NCBI GenBank assembly: GCA_032718475.1
Contig: JAUCBJ010001044.1
Span: 1-28,118 of the forward strand
Length of the DNA stretch: 28,118 nucleotides
Direction: 5' to 3'
Source: Nemertoderma westbladi
Taxonomy: Eukaryota > Xenacoelomorpha > Nemertodermatida > Nemertodermatidae
Under the pieces are notes generated by a model. The model did not search any database, was not told where the DNA came from, and worked only from the letters and a program-made list of their open reading frames with translations. This document shows positions 8,859 through 17,890 of the stretch, piece after piece. Numbering within the stretch: the stretch's first letter is position 1; each line of letters opens with the position of its first letter. Made by a program: the position numbers and the translations under genes.

Positions 8859-10397
8859 TGGGTGGGGTCATATTGACCCCCCCCCCCCTCCCCTTTAAAA
8901 TCTACAAATATTTACGAAAACGTCTGATTTTTTGTTTGTACGTAGGTTACTTGCCTGGATCCGAGCGAAAAAAAAAATTTCGAAAAAATGTAATGGGGTG
9001 GTTTTATTGCAGCACCAAAATTACAATTAGTGCACAATTTTCACAAAATTTGAAAGTTACATTTTCGGCTAATTATTTTTCAATACAGGTTTTCTGGGAT
9101 GCAAAATACTTGACACTTCTTGCAGAATACTGGAAAATATTTAAAAATGATATTATTACCATAAATGGCTGTTTAGTCCTCTCTGCGTAGGAAAAAAATG
9201 AAAAAAACAAGTAACCAGCACTTTTCAGTTAGAACACAAAATTTTTAATTCACTTATACAATGCTATAAATTCACATTTTCAGATTTTCGAGGGCGCTGA
9301 TTCTAATGGAAAACATTTATAATATGCCAGATCATTGCTATTTGTATTTTTCGGCGTAATTTGGAAAATTTTGGTGCTAGCACCAAATTTCGTACCCATC
9401 ACCAAAAAGTACAAGTTTACGATGTCCAGTGCTGTTTTTATTGATTCCATCGGATTCAGGACCCCCATAAACCCGTATAACGCAAGAAACAAGGTGATAC
9501 TATGTACTGATCAATTTGCATATTTTCCAAAATTTGGTGCTGGCACAACAATTTTCACCCACCGGCGAAAAATACAAGTTTGATAACTCTTATTAAATTT
9601 TAACTGATTCCATTGAATTCAGAACCATCACAAACCCTTATAACGCAAGAAACAAAGTGACACAATCAATTGATATATTTGATGGTTTTCAAAATTTGGT
9701 GCAAGCATTACATTTTGCACCCACTTCCGAAAAATACTAGTTTGAGATGTCTAGTTCGATAATTACATATTCCATTGAATTCAGAACAGCCATATAAACC
9801 TCTAAACGCAAGAAATAAATTGTCACAAGCAATTTTATCTTTTGAATGGATTTTCAAAATTTCGTGCTAGCACCAAATTTGCACACAGCACCGAAAAATA
9901 CAAGTTTGATACGCTTGGTGCAACTCGTATATATTTCATCGAATCCAGAACCCCAAAAAAAACCCAATTGCGTAAAAAACAAGTTTCAAACAATCAATTT
10001 ACAAAATTGACATATATCAAAATTTGGTGCTGGCACCAAAATTTGGCACCCACCGAAAAAAACAAGTTTGAAATTTCTAAATCAATTTATATGAGCCATC
10101 CAATTTCTAACACCAAAAAAACCGGTGTAAATCATAAATAGAGATGTTACAATTCATATTTAATGAAATGTAATTTTCAAAAAACGTCTCAAAAAAAGTG
10201 CCAAAAGTATGGTTCAAAAATGGTGCTATAACTCGAAAAGTAACCAATATTATTGAAAACGGTTTTCACTACTAGGAAGACAGTAGATTTTTAGGAAAAG
10301 TCATAAAATTTCAGATTCCCAACTGCGTTTGTTTCAGAATTATAATAAAAAAACCACGGGGGGGGTCATATTGACCCCCCCCCCGGGTTTAATAGGA
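8795..10397. mobile_element. piggyBac-like non-autonomous element 1 with G-tract terminal repeats
   Basis: The 1,603-bp element is flanked by TTAA on both sides (8791-8794 and 10398-10401). Its left end reads CCCTATTAGTACCGGG and the right end, on the other strand, TCCTATTAAACCCGGG. TTAA target duplication with CCYT-type termini is the hallmark of the piggyBac superfamily; the right end deviates by one base. Just inside each end lies a G-run, TCATATTGA and a C-run (8834-8888, with 25 G and 12 C; 10358-10384, with 8 G and 10 C), itself able to fold back. The interior is a tandem array of about 163 bp and encodes nothing recognisable, so any mobility would need a transposase in trans. Confidence 0.8.
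9248..10080 (+). repeat. five-unit ~163-bp tandem array inside element 1
   Basis: The word ACAAGTTT (ACTAGTTT in one unit) recurs at 9411, 9574, 9737, 9900 and 10062, spacings of 163, 163, 163 and 162. Each unit carries a self-complementary GGTGCTAGCACCAAATTT-like motif, a CCCA..ACCGAAAAATAC motif and GATTCCAT.GAATTCAGAAC-like sequence. A further, more diverged unit may begin near 9248. Units are about 65-80% alike by eye. Confidence 0.9.
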
Positions 10398-10409
10398 TTA
10401 AGGACCCAT

Positions 10410-10630
10410 ATACTTGGCTGCAGGGGTATATGGCCTGGCCAGGCAGATGGTGATCTACCAATGGCTGGCCAGGAGTAGAGTGTTCTCATGTCCACTATGA
10501 GTGCACTTCACTGCTACCCACACCTGGCAGCAGGGGTACAGGGCATGACCCAGCAGATGAGCTGCACAGCCAATGGTGGGTCATGTGCGCCAGAGTAGAT
10601 ATGGGTGATGGGTAGGGTGTTCTAAAAAAA
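10410..10630 (+). repeat. diverged ~109-bp direct duplication
   Basis: GGCTGCAGGGGTATATGGC at about 10417 recurs as GGCAGCAGGGGTACAGGGC at about 10526. Both are followed by CAGATG, CCAATGG and, further on, AGAGTAGA or GAGTAGAG and GGTGTTCT or AGTGTTCT. The copies differ by several small indels. No gene lies in this spacer. Confidence 0.6.
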
Positions 10631-10648
10631 CACCTTTTCCTCAGAATT

Positions 10649-11242
10649 TTATTTATTTGATTTACGTTCCGCCTCACGCTCTTTACGTTCCGCCTCACGC
10701 TCTTTACATTCATTCTGCTCTCTCGCCTCACGCTCCTCTTGCTCCTTCCTCCCTATTTCCTCGCACTCCCCAAAGCTTCTCACGACCTTCTCGGCTTTCT
10801 CCCTATTTTCTCTAACTAGTTCTTTATCCTTCTCTAATAGCGCACTTTCTTCCTCTAACTGTCTCTCGAATTCTCTCTGATCTAGCGCCACCAGATCGAG
10901 TTGGCACGCCAGATTTATTGCCATCACACGTCTTTCCTTTGCAGAGGATGTAGCAGACTTATCGGTTGTGACGGATTCCCTCCGCCTTCCCGTCCTACTA
11001 ACTTTCCCCCGCCTCCCGGAACTTCCTCCGACTGACGAGACTGAATCCTCGGGGTTAACCTTGGATTCGCCCTCCTGCGGTCTCCTCCAACCCACTAATT
11101 TTACTCCCCGGGCATCGACTAAGTATGGCCCTATGTACACTACACTAGGCTGTATACCCCTACACTCCCATAGTTCAAACAGTTTGCTGGCAACCCCACT
11201 TGCTCTCTCATCGGCTAGTTCTCTCTGCCCAAAACGCATCAA
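10649..11242 (-). CDS. charged coiled-coil ORF of unknown function
   Basis: A 197-codon ORF starting MMRFGQRELADERASG. Residues about 30-55 (PSVVYIGPYLVDARGVKLVGW) look like a small folded segment. A Ser/Arg-rich linker follows, and from about residue 105 a long Glu/Lys/Arg coiled coil (LDLVALDQREFERQLEEES onward). The last 20 residues contain two perfect repeats of KEREAER from a 21-bp DNA repeat at the 3' end. Such charged N-terminal coiled coils occur in gag-like or unclassified transposon proteins of invertebrates, and a similar ORF lies at 15.9-16.1 kb. No catalytic motif is visible and the function is unknown. It is the longest uninterrupted ORF between the two piggyBac-like elements. 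Confidence 0.5.
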   Translation of the reverse strand: MMRFGQRELADERASGVASKLFELWECRGIQPSVVYIGPYLVDARGVKLVGWRRPQEGESKVNPEDSVSSVGGSSGRRGKVSRTGRRRESVTTDKSATSSAKERRVMAINLACQLDLVALDQREFERQLEEESALLEKDKELVRENREKAEKVVRSFGECEEIGRKEQEEREAREQNECKEREAERKEREAERKSNK

Positions 11243-11408
11243 GTAATTAAAGTGTTCACTAAAAAATTAAAACTTTGAGTTCTCCTACTGCATTAATATT
11301 TAAGCTCATTAGAACCGCAAGTGTTAAGTTAGTGGGGGTAGAACACCTTCAAAACAAACGTAGAGCGTGATGCGATATGGTAAAATCCTCAAAAAATTTT
11401 ATTTTGAA

Positions 11409-11669
11409 TTATCTCAAGGAATAAAGAATAGACACATCACTGTAATCCTTCTCCTTTTTTGCTTCTGCAAATTTTAATGTAATGCGCTCTGCTTGCAGAG
11501 ACTTCTGGCTTGATGTCCAAAGAATTTCGCGATTGGCTAATAATGACTGCACTTTCTTTGTGATGTTTGTTACTGATGTTTGTTGTGCTTGATATAGAGT
11601 TATGTCTGTTCTAATTCCTTTGGCCTGGAACTTATTATTAGGGTATTTAGCGGATTCGTTGTCAGACAT
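11409..11669 (-). CDS. small unrecognised ORF
   Basis: An 86-codon ORF beginning MSDNESAKYPNNKFQAKG, hydrophilic and partly helical (VQSLLANREILWTSSQKSLQ). No family is recognised. It has the same orientation as the charged ORF at 10.65-11.24 kb, about 170 bp upstream of it on the minus strand, so the two could belong to one decayed element. It could equally be chance. Confidence 0.3.
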   Translation of the reverse strand: MSDNESAKYPNNKFQAKGIRTDITLYQAQQTSVTNITKKVQSLLANREILWTSSQKSLQAERITLKFAEAKKEKDYSDVSILYSLR

Positions 11670-11941
11670 TACAACAGCAGAATACCTTAATATTAACTAT
11701 ATAATATAATGCATGATAGCCGGCAAGCAGCTCTGTTGTATATTGCAATGTATGGATGGTAGACAATACTGTATCGAAAGCAATAATAACATTCTACATC
11801 TACATATAAATTATCGTACACACAATATTTCAAGATGTAACTATTTTCATACTTCTGTGTTGAGTATTTTGCAGCACTTTTTTATATAACATCAGCCCCA
11901 TGGAGTTTTTTTTATTCCAAAATTACAAGAAAAAATTACAA
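11670..11941. other. spacer, nothing recognised
   Basis: AT-rich sequence between a small ORF and the left TTAA of the second piggyBac-like element. No motifs noted. Confidence 0.5.
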
Positions 11942-11945
11942 TTAA

Positions 11946-13375
11946 CCCTATTACCACTGGGGGGGGGGGGGGGGGGGGGGGATCGGACCCTTCATAGTTT
12001 TTAGTTGCTGTAACTATGCAACCACATTACGTACCGTACCGTCCCAATTTTTTGTGAGAATTAGCCAAATTTAATGCCGCATCTTTTGCAATTTTTTTTG
12101 CAATGCCGCATCTTTTCGCCGTTGCAATTGGATTTCTACTTTTCGATGTGGGTGCCACCTCAAAATTTGGTCTCCAGCACCAAATTTTTTGAAATTTTCG
12201 AATTTTACAAAGTCATTCGTGATTTAGTAATTATTTATGTTTGGGCTATTTTTATTTATTTTTATTGGTTTGGATCACTCTAATGCTCTATACAAGTATG
12301 TAAGTGTAGTGGTACGTCATTTTTGGAGCACCAAAATTAGGGCGTGGCACTTCAAATTTTGAAAAATACGAGATTCGGAAAATACACTAAAGTTTTGATT
12401 TGCAAAGCATTTTTATAGGTTTTCTGGAACGCTGAATCGATTGAAAGTAATATAGAAGCCTGAAGACTTAGTGGTTCGCCATTTTTGGTGCACCAAAATT
12501 AGGGTGTGGCACTTCAAATTTTGAAAAATACGAGGTTCGGAAAATTCACTAAAGTTTTGATTTCAAATTAATTTTATAGGTTTTCTGGAGCGCTGAATCG
12601 ATTGAAAGTAATATAGAAGCCTCAAATCCTTTGTGTACGTAATTTTCGGTGCACCAAAATTAGGGCGTGGCACTTCAAATTTTCAAAATTTCTTTATTCG
12701 GAAAAAACACTAAAGTTTTGATTTCAAAAAATGGCTAACTTCTAAGTCTTCAGGCTTCTATATTACTTTCAATCGATTCAGCGGTCTGGAAAACCTATAT
12801 AAATTCGTTAAAATTTCAACTTTGGTTTATTTTCCGAATCTCGTATTTTTCAAAATTTGAAGTGCCACGCCCTAATTTTGGTGCACCAAAAATGGCGAAC
12901 CACTCAGTCTTCAGGCTTCTATATTACTTTCAATCGATTCAGCGGCCCAGAAAACCCATAAAGATGCGTTGAAATAAAAAAATTATGGGCATTTTCTGAA
13001 TATCTAATTTTTCAAAATTTGAAGTGCCACGCCCACTTCTTAGGTGCACGAAAAATAGCATCCACTTCAATTTTTGGAAGTGGAATATAATCACATTCGA
13101 TTCAGCGTCTTGAAAAACCTACTAAATCTAGCCAACACTGCCACACTATTAGTTTTTAGAAAACGAAAAATTTTGTAATTTTGTCCGGGGACTACTTTTA
13201 TTTTTGAATTATGAGACCCTGCTTATGAAATTTTAACTTTTTAAGATTTGGTAGTGTTCATCTATAGTTGTTTCACCAACAGCCCAAATTTTGTAGGATT
13301 TCATTAGACGACTACAAAAATATAGTGGGTGGACCGAATCGCCCCCCCCCCCCCCCCCCCCAGTGGTGCTAATGG
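11946..13375. mobile_element. piggyBac-like non-autonomous element 2 with G-tract terminal repeats
   Basis: The 1,430-bp element has TTAA at its left edge (11942-11945) and TCAA, one mismatch, at the right edge (13376-13379). The left end reads CCCTATTACCACTGGGG and the right end, on the minus strand, CCATTAGCACCACTGGGG. Both continue into G-runs (23 G at 11959-11981; 20 C at 13342-13361) and then GATCGGACCC versus GCGATTCGGTCCACCC. The left terminus closely matches that of element 1 (CCCTATTA), so the two are related families. The interior is an array of about 162-bp units in two orientations and no recognisable gene. Confidence 0.75.
12328..13070. repeat. ~162-bp units, three forward then inverted, forming a large palindrome
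   Basis: GCACCAAAATTAGGG followed by TGTGGCACTTCAAATTTT or CGTGGCACTTCAAATTTT occurs at 12328, 12490 and 12651 (spacings 162 and 161). The reverse complement (GAAGTGCCACGCCC) occurs at 12859 and 13021 (spacing 162). Units also share CTGAATCGATTGAAAGTAAT and TATAGAAGCCTGAAGACTTA in the corresponding orientation. The turning point is about 12725-12745. The left half could pair with the right half over several hundred bases. Confidence 0.9.
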
Positions 13376-13379
13376 TCAA

Positions 13380-13804
13380 AACACCCCAGTAGTAATAGTG
13401 CAAAGACTTTGCTTCTGTATTCGAGATATGCAGTGCATACATACGGTACATGCAGACCTCACAGCGACAAGGCTTTATACATATTTGGGTTTTTATAGAT
13501 CACATGTCTATAGATCACATCGTGTTTTATAGCTCCTGGCTTACAAAGTCAGTACGTCTTAGCACCTCCCCTTTGGGAGGCCATATTCCTTCAATAAGTG
13601 CTGTCACTTACTGCAACTTAGGTTTTACCCTTCCTGGGTAATGATGCCAGTCCCAGATTATGTGTTCAGTGGGTCTATCTGGGGTCCGATTTCCCAGTTG
13701 GTTTGGTGGCCATTGTGGTGCTGGGAGTAGAGGCACTCGTAGAGAAGTTGCATGCTCCTCATACCTTGCCTCTGTCACAAGCAGTAGCTTATTATACCTT
13801 GTTG
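13380..13804. other. no clear gene
   Basis: Short ORFs here have no recognisable motifs. A 15-bp duplication (TATAGATCACATGTC / TATAGATCACATCGT) lies near 13495-13524. The text from 13560 to 13800 is less AT-rich than its surroundings and may be part of a dispersed repeat. Confidence 0.4.
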
Positions 13805-14113
13805 CTACGAGCAACTAGAGGTGTCGAGATATGATGGATAGCGAACTGTCGATAGTGGAAGTGGAGGAAGTTCAACGTGTATTACCAAAGCATCAACAGT
13901 TGCTGAAGTTTGAGAACCCGGAACTTCGGAACTAACTGTACTACTATTAGAGGTAGCCATATCCAGATATCTCACTATTATTACTGTATTGTTGTATTGT
14001 TTGCACTGATAGACCAACATTGTGGCCCCTGATCGAACTGCAGACCGCCCTTTCTTCTCCATCAATGTCATCTCCTTTTTGCAATATTTGCAGTTTGGAG
14101 GCAGCTCTCCCAA
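13805..14113 (-). CDS. ORF with a zinc-ribbon-like N-terminus, possible transposase fragment
   Basis: A 102-codon ORF. Near its start it reads PPNCKYCKKEMTLMEKKG, then VYQCKQ. A CXXC followed by MTL and a later Cys resembles the N-terminal zinc ribbon of ISXO2/Merlin-type transposases, but only one cysteine of the second pair is present and the catalytic DDE region is absent. The tail is Ser/Thr-rich and of low complexity. Sequence upstream on the minus strand (to about 14275) is open in other frames. The assignment is tentative; it may be a decayed exon or transposon piece. Confidence 0.25.
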   Translation of the reverse strand: MGELPPNCKYCKKEMTLMEKKGRSAVRSGATMLVYQCKQYNNTVIIVRYLDMATSNSSTVSSEVPGSQTSATVDALVIHVELPPLPLSTVRYPSYLDTSSCS

Positions 14114-14275
14114 CCCATGGGTGTTACACCATTGCTATATGCGATATGGCCATCGACGTAAGAAACCTCTATATCATAAAGATTAATGTCTTTGAGGCAA
14201 TCGAGATAGCAACCAGGGGCATCACAATCCAGTTTCACCATATTGTAGGAATTCGTAGTACAGTAGCAGAGTAGT

Positions 14276-14690
14276 ACCGGTATTAACAGAGTCTGTCAGG
14301 GTATGCAATGCTAGCTTATAACTCAGTATATCACAGGCATTGCTATATATCCAACCCAAGCAGCACTTTTAAGTGCTAGCTTATAACTCAGTATCAGTAT
14401 CATAGGCATTGCTTTATATAGTATTGCATAGATAATGTATCTTGTTACATGACATTGATAATGAATGAAAAATATTTTAAAATCAGTCAAGTTCAGGTAA
14501 AGGTCATATTAGGCCTACTAGTCTAATGAAATAAATATAGGAAATTATACTATTTTAAAAGTATTCCTATATTACTAAAATACCTATTTTTGAAATTTAT
14601 TGGATGTTTTCTTGCAAAATACTCTAGCAACACCAAGTTAATTGGGGTGTTGGCTCTTAAAACAACCGTTTGGGTTTGGGTACTAAAATA
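14276..14690. other. spacer with a 65-bp direct duplication
   Basis: GCTAGCTTATAACTCAGTAT occurs at 14310 and 14375, each followed by CA(T)AGGCATTGCT-like sequence: a 65-bp direct duplication with small differences. Otherwise AT-rich and without coding signal. Confidence 0.7.
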
Positions 14691-15330
14691 TACTATGATT
14701 TATAGATTGTCTTAGGGCTAGGTTGAACTGTTTCTGTCCTGTTTTGTTGAGGTGAATTTCATCTTGAAGAAGGGGTTTATGTGGGTCAGTAAATCCCCTT
14801 ACTGCCAAGGATTACCCCAGTCTGTTTCCTTTAAATATGACCTCATGGAAGTGTTAAAAGCAGTTCTTTCCTTATAAGGGGAGATTTAGAATTTCCTCTA
14901 ATCCTTTGTCTTTGGAATGCTTCTAACCAAATTACTTTGGTTGAGAATCTTCTCCTCAATAGGGGAATTGATGTCTTCACCATTTCTAAGCAGTCTTTAG
15001 TTGGCTTATAGCGTAAATCATTACCCACAAGAGAAACAATAGTTATACATGGATTTTGTTCCAAATATTGAATGGATTTGTTGAAATCTTCAGTTGTGTA
15101 GCAAGTTGGTTCAAATATTACTTTTACCTGGGTTGTTCCTTCATCTTAGCCAAAATCAAGACTCTCTACCTTCATAAAAGACAATAACCACCTTACATGG
15201 GAATCTCCCACCATCAAAATGGTGAGTTTGTGAAGATCCTTGCAAGAAATATTAGATTGGGATATCCAGGAAATCTTCTTACCAGGAAACCTTATCCAGG
15301 AAGACTTCTTTAGTTTATTAAATGTTTGGC
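14690..15330 (-). pseudogene. SGNH-hydrolase-like domain, decayed
   Basis: On the minus strand one frame reads KLTILMVGDSHVRWLLSFMK (block I, nucleophile Ser, about 15197-15208), then after a single in-frame TAA (15148-15146) IQYLEQNPCITIVSLVGNDL (block III, G-x-N-D, 15018-15026), and KVIWLEAFQRQR. It ends at 14843. A shifted frame downstream supplies LLQDEIHLNKTGQKQF (block V, D-x-x-H, 14752-14763). Thus all four SGNH catalytic residues are visible, in canonical order and spacing for a roughly 190-residue esterase/lipase fold. Domains of this type occur in ORF1 of some LINEs and in many lineage-expanded invertebrate ORFs. One stop and at least one frameshift make this copy a pseudogene. No signal peptide is seen. 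Confidence 0.7.
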
Positions 15331-15642
15331 ATGATGCATCTTTAATTAATTGAAGGAAGTATCATCAGAGTAGAGTGAAGAATAATAATGGTAGCACCAT
15401 TGAGGTACATTTTTTTTATAACAGAAATCAAGATCAAAACGTGACAATTCTAAGTGGCTGATCTCTCTGCCTTGCCATTGGCTGTCGTTAGACAGCCTAT
15501 CAAATTGCAGAGAAGCCAATGAGATGAACTTCAACTTCGAGAAATAACCCAATAGGACCACGAATTCCTCTCAGCAGGGCTTTCCCCAGAGTGCACAGCG
15601 GAATCGCTACAAGTCCCCTAGATAATATTATCTACAAACAGT

Positions 15643-15870
15643 GTGGGTGGAGGGTGGGTTTATAGATAATGCAGTAATATATAGTATATTGGTGGAGGGT
15701 GGGTTTAGTTTAGATATCCATAGCGAAATGGAAACAGAATATCAATGAAGATTGATTGTGGGTGGAGGGTGGGTTTATAGATAATGCAGTAATATATAGT
15801 ATATTGGTGGAGGGTGGGTTTAGTTTATATATCCATAGCGAAATGGAAACAGAATATCAATGAAGATTGA
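15643..15870 (+). repeat. 115-bp tandem duplication
   Basis: Copies at 15643-15757 and 15758-15870 are almost identical. They start GTGGGTGGAGGGTGGGTTTA and end ATCAATGAAGATTGA. Within each copy GGTGGAGGGTGGGTTTA is itself present twice. The second copy ends two bases before the ATG of the charged ORF. Confidence 0.95.
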
Positions 15871-15872
15871 CA

Positions 15873-16137
15873 ATGGATCGGGACCTCCTAGAGAAAAACA
15901 AAAATATATTACAGGATCAGGGATCAGGCTGAGGATGAACGCTCGCAACGAGAATATGAAGCTGAGAAAAAGAGACGCGAACCGGAGGCGGAAGGGGAGG
16001 AACGAAAACGAAAACGCGAACTGGAAGAGGAAAAACGAAAACGTGAACTGGAAGAGGAGAAACGAAAACGCGAACTGGAAGAGGAGGAACGAAAACGCGA
16101 AGCGGAAGGATCTATATTACAATATAGATCTATCTAG
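15873..16137 (+). pseudogene. charged coiled-coil ORF split by a 7-bp duplication
   Basis: The frame from the ATG at 15873 reads MDRDLLEKNKNILQDQ and then hits a stop. A second frame carries on with AEDERSQREYEAEKKRR and a near-perfect 10-residue repeat of the type KRKRELEEE (30-bp DNA repeat, 16010-16105), ending at TAG 16135-16137. The break coincides with a 7-bp tandem duplication, GATCAGG at 15915-15921 and again at 15922-15928; with one copy the frame would be continuous. The product would be a short Glu/Lys/Arg helical protein like the tail of the ORF at 10.65-11.24 kb. Function unknown. Confidence 0.55.
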
Positions 16138-16189
16138 ACCATATAGATATTTTCTATTGAAAGACTATATTTTTTTATAAAATACCTGG

Positions 16190-16719
16190 CACTTACATGA
16201 GTGCTTAAGCTTCCAGCCAAGCGATGCTTGATCCTGTAACAGTATGGAATGCAGTGATGCTGATGGCGGTCTGCAATTTCAGATGATCTCCACACTGTTG
16301 AAAAGGTCATTGCCCCCGACACGCAAGAATGTTGGGCATGGTTTAGGGACAGCAGAACTATGGTAATAGTTAGTTAGATGTTGGAACTGGCATAGAGTTT
16401 GTATATAGTTCTTAGTATTAGGTGGTTTGTAATAAGTGATATAGCAGTAGGTGCCAGTTCAGAAATTGTAGTGATCAGTGAAGCTCCGGAAATGCGAGTC
16501 CCCAGCTAGTAGTATGTGGTTTTGGTGATTAGATGGACAGGAGCCTAGGTGTTGTAGGTCTAGATAAGTAATGTTAGATGAATAAAATGGTTCTGTAGTC
16601 ATCGCTGTGTACGAGGCATAGTGGAATGTAAGTAACGAGTGTAGTGATAGTGGAATGGAAATAGGCCTTGTAAGTAAATAAAGCAAGCAAAAAGTACAGC
16701 AAGAGCAGAAAAGTAACAC
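16190..16719 (-). pseudogene. second SGNH-hydrolase-like fragment
   Basis: A minus-strand ORF from 16719 ends with NHILLAGDSHFRSFTDHYNF and a TGA at 16461-16459. The same frame, read past that stop, continues to FLRVGGNDLFNSVEII followed by another TGA near 16285. GDSH and GGND are blocks I and III of the SGNH family. Block V is not found before the sequence becomes non-coding near 16190. The start region (MLLFCSCCTFCLLYLLTRP) is hydrophobic and could mimic a signal peptide, but may not be the true N-terminus. This copy differs strongly from the one at 14.7-15.3 kb and is not a simple duplicate of it. Confidence 0.6.
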
Positions 16720-17011
16720 ACAAATTTTTGCACACTACATTTATCCCTCGATAAATGTAAACTGATGTTGAAATTATATTCCTCTCATTCCTACATTATT
16801 CCTATATCATTCCTACACCATCTGCTTTGATTATCCAATGGACATTGAGGCCCCTAATCACATGACATGGTGGTCTGTGATTGGCTTATGGTTATCCAAT
16901 CTGGCCTATTGAAACATTAAAGTTAAAAAGTTAACATTGACTTTATTACCAACATATGGTGTAAAATAATAATACAGACAGACATTGACTTTGCGCAGGT
17001 TAATTTAGTAA
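16720..17011. other. spacer upstream of the Penelope-like element
   Basis: Non-coding. ACATTTATC CCTC GATAAATGT at about 16737-16758 is a short perfect hairpin (9-bp stem), followed by repeated ATTCCTA words. Confidence 0.5.
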
Positions 17012-17885
17012 AGGGACATCAGTGTCTATCACGACGCGTACAGGTCGGAATCAAGGCGATGGGGCGTATATTCCGACTGGTTTTACAGGTTTATCCGCTC
17101 CAACGTGAACGTCGTCGTTTCCATCAACCAACCGCGCCCGCCTGGGGTAGACCGGGGTCGGCTATCGAATTTTGTTCACACTTGGTTGAATAAGATAGAG
17201 ATAGGATAAGTAGCACAACGGAGTCGTATACTCCGCAGTAAGATAAGTAAGTTAATCGCAAAGAAGAATGTCCGTGACAAGGCGAACGCACCGCGCTGGC
17301 TAGTCTCCGACCTCCTGGTATATCGTCCCCACGTCGGGAGGGACGAGTTTGCGCCCGATATCAAAGGTGTTGATAACGTTGTCAACCTTTCTTCTAAAGT
17401 CATTTCGGAGGACCACCACCGCCTACAGAGTTTAGGGTTTGGATTTGTACCGAGAACCCGCGTGTCGTACAATGAAGTTATGGATGCGCATACAGCTGTA
17501 TTGAGGATGGGTAGTAGGTTAAGAAGCATCGTGTGGAATAGAGAAAGACAGGACGATACGTTAGGGACGGACACCATTGCGGACCCCACTGTCGTACCCC
17601 CACCCCCGATCCTACCAGCTGTTACGGCCTCTGCGGATGATACAGTGGTTTCTTTCTCGGTGACACCGCTCGACACTAACAGTCTAGACCCTGAAGGGGC
17701 GGGTACCGGTACCAGTTGCGACGGGGTTTCCTACGCCGACGATCAGCTCGCTTCTGCCGATCCCACGACTACTGGGAAACTTTCTTCACTTAGGGCCTCC
17801 ACCGATGTATTCCTCTTTAGGAAGAGGTTGTTTGTGCAGCCATGCATGATGCATGAATGCATCATGAATGCATGCATGCATGCAT
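17012..17885 (+). pseudogene. Penelope-like element, N-terminal region
   Basis: One plus frame runs from about 17012 to 17885, interrupted only by TAA at 17207-17209. The conserved Penelope N-terminal motif is clear: VVNLSSKVISEDHHRLQSLG followed by FGFVPRTR, i.e. NLS...E...L...G..F.P. Upstream the frame reads RWGVYSDWFYRF and RRSKISKL-like basic residues; downstream MDAHTAVLRMGSRLRS and an acidic Thr/Asp-rich linker. The nucleotide composition is GC-richer than the surroundings, typical of inserted coding DNA here. The frame is lost in a GCATGCATG microsatellite at 17838-17890, after which the RT continues in another frame. Loss of frame plus a stop makes this a non-functional copy. Confidence 0.75.
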
Positions 17886-17890
17886 GAATG
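17838..17890 (+). repeat. ATGCATGC microsatellite at a frame change
   Basis: A run of GCATGCAT/GAATGCAT words inside the Penelope-like coding region. The reading frame switches from frame 2 to frame 1 here, so slippage in this tract probably caused the frameshift. Confidence 0.8.

Noticed and set aside
8834-8888. Telomeric or purely simple-sequence origin of the G and C runs
   Set aside because: The runs sit at fixed distances inside TTAA-bounded matching termini, so they are better explained as element ends.
13329-13532. Proline-rich ORF
   Set aside because: It is created by the 20-base C run at the right end of the second piggyBac-like element.
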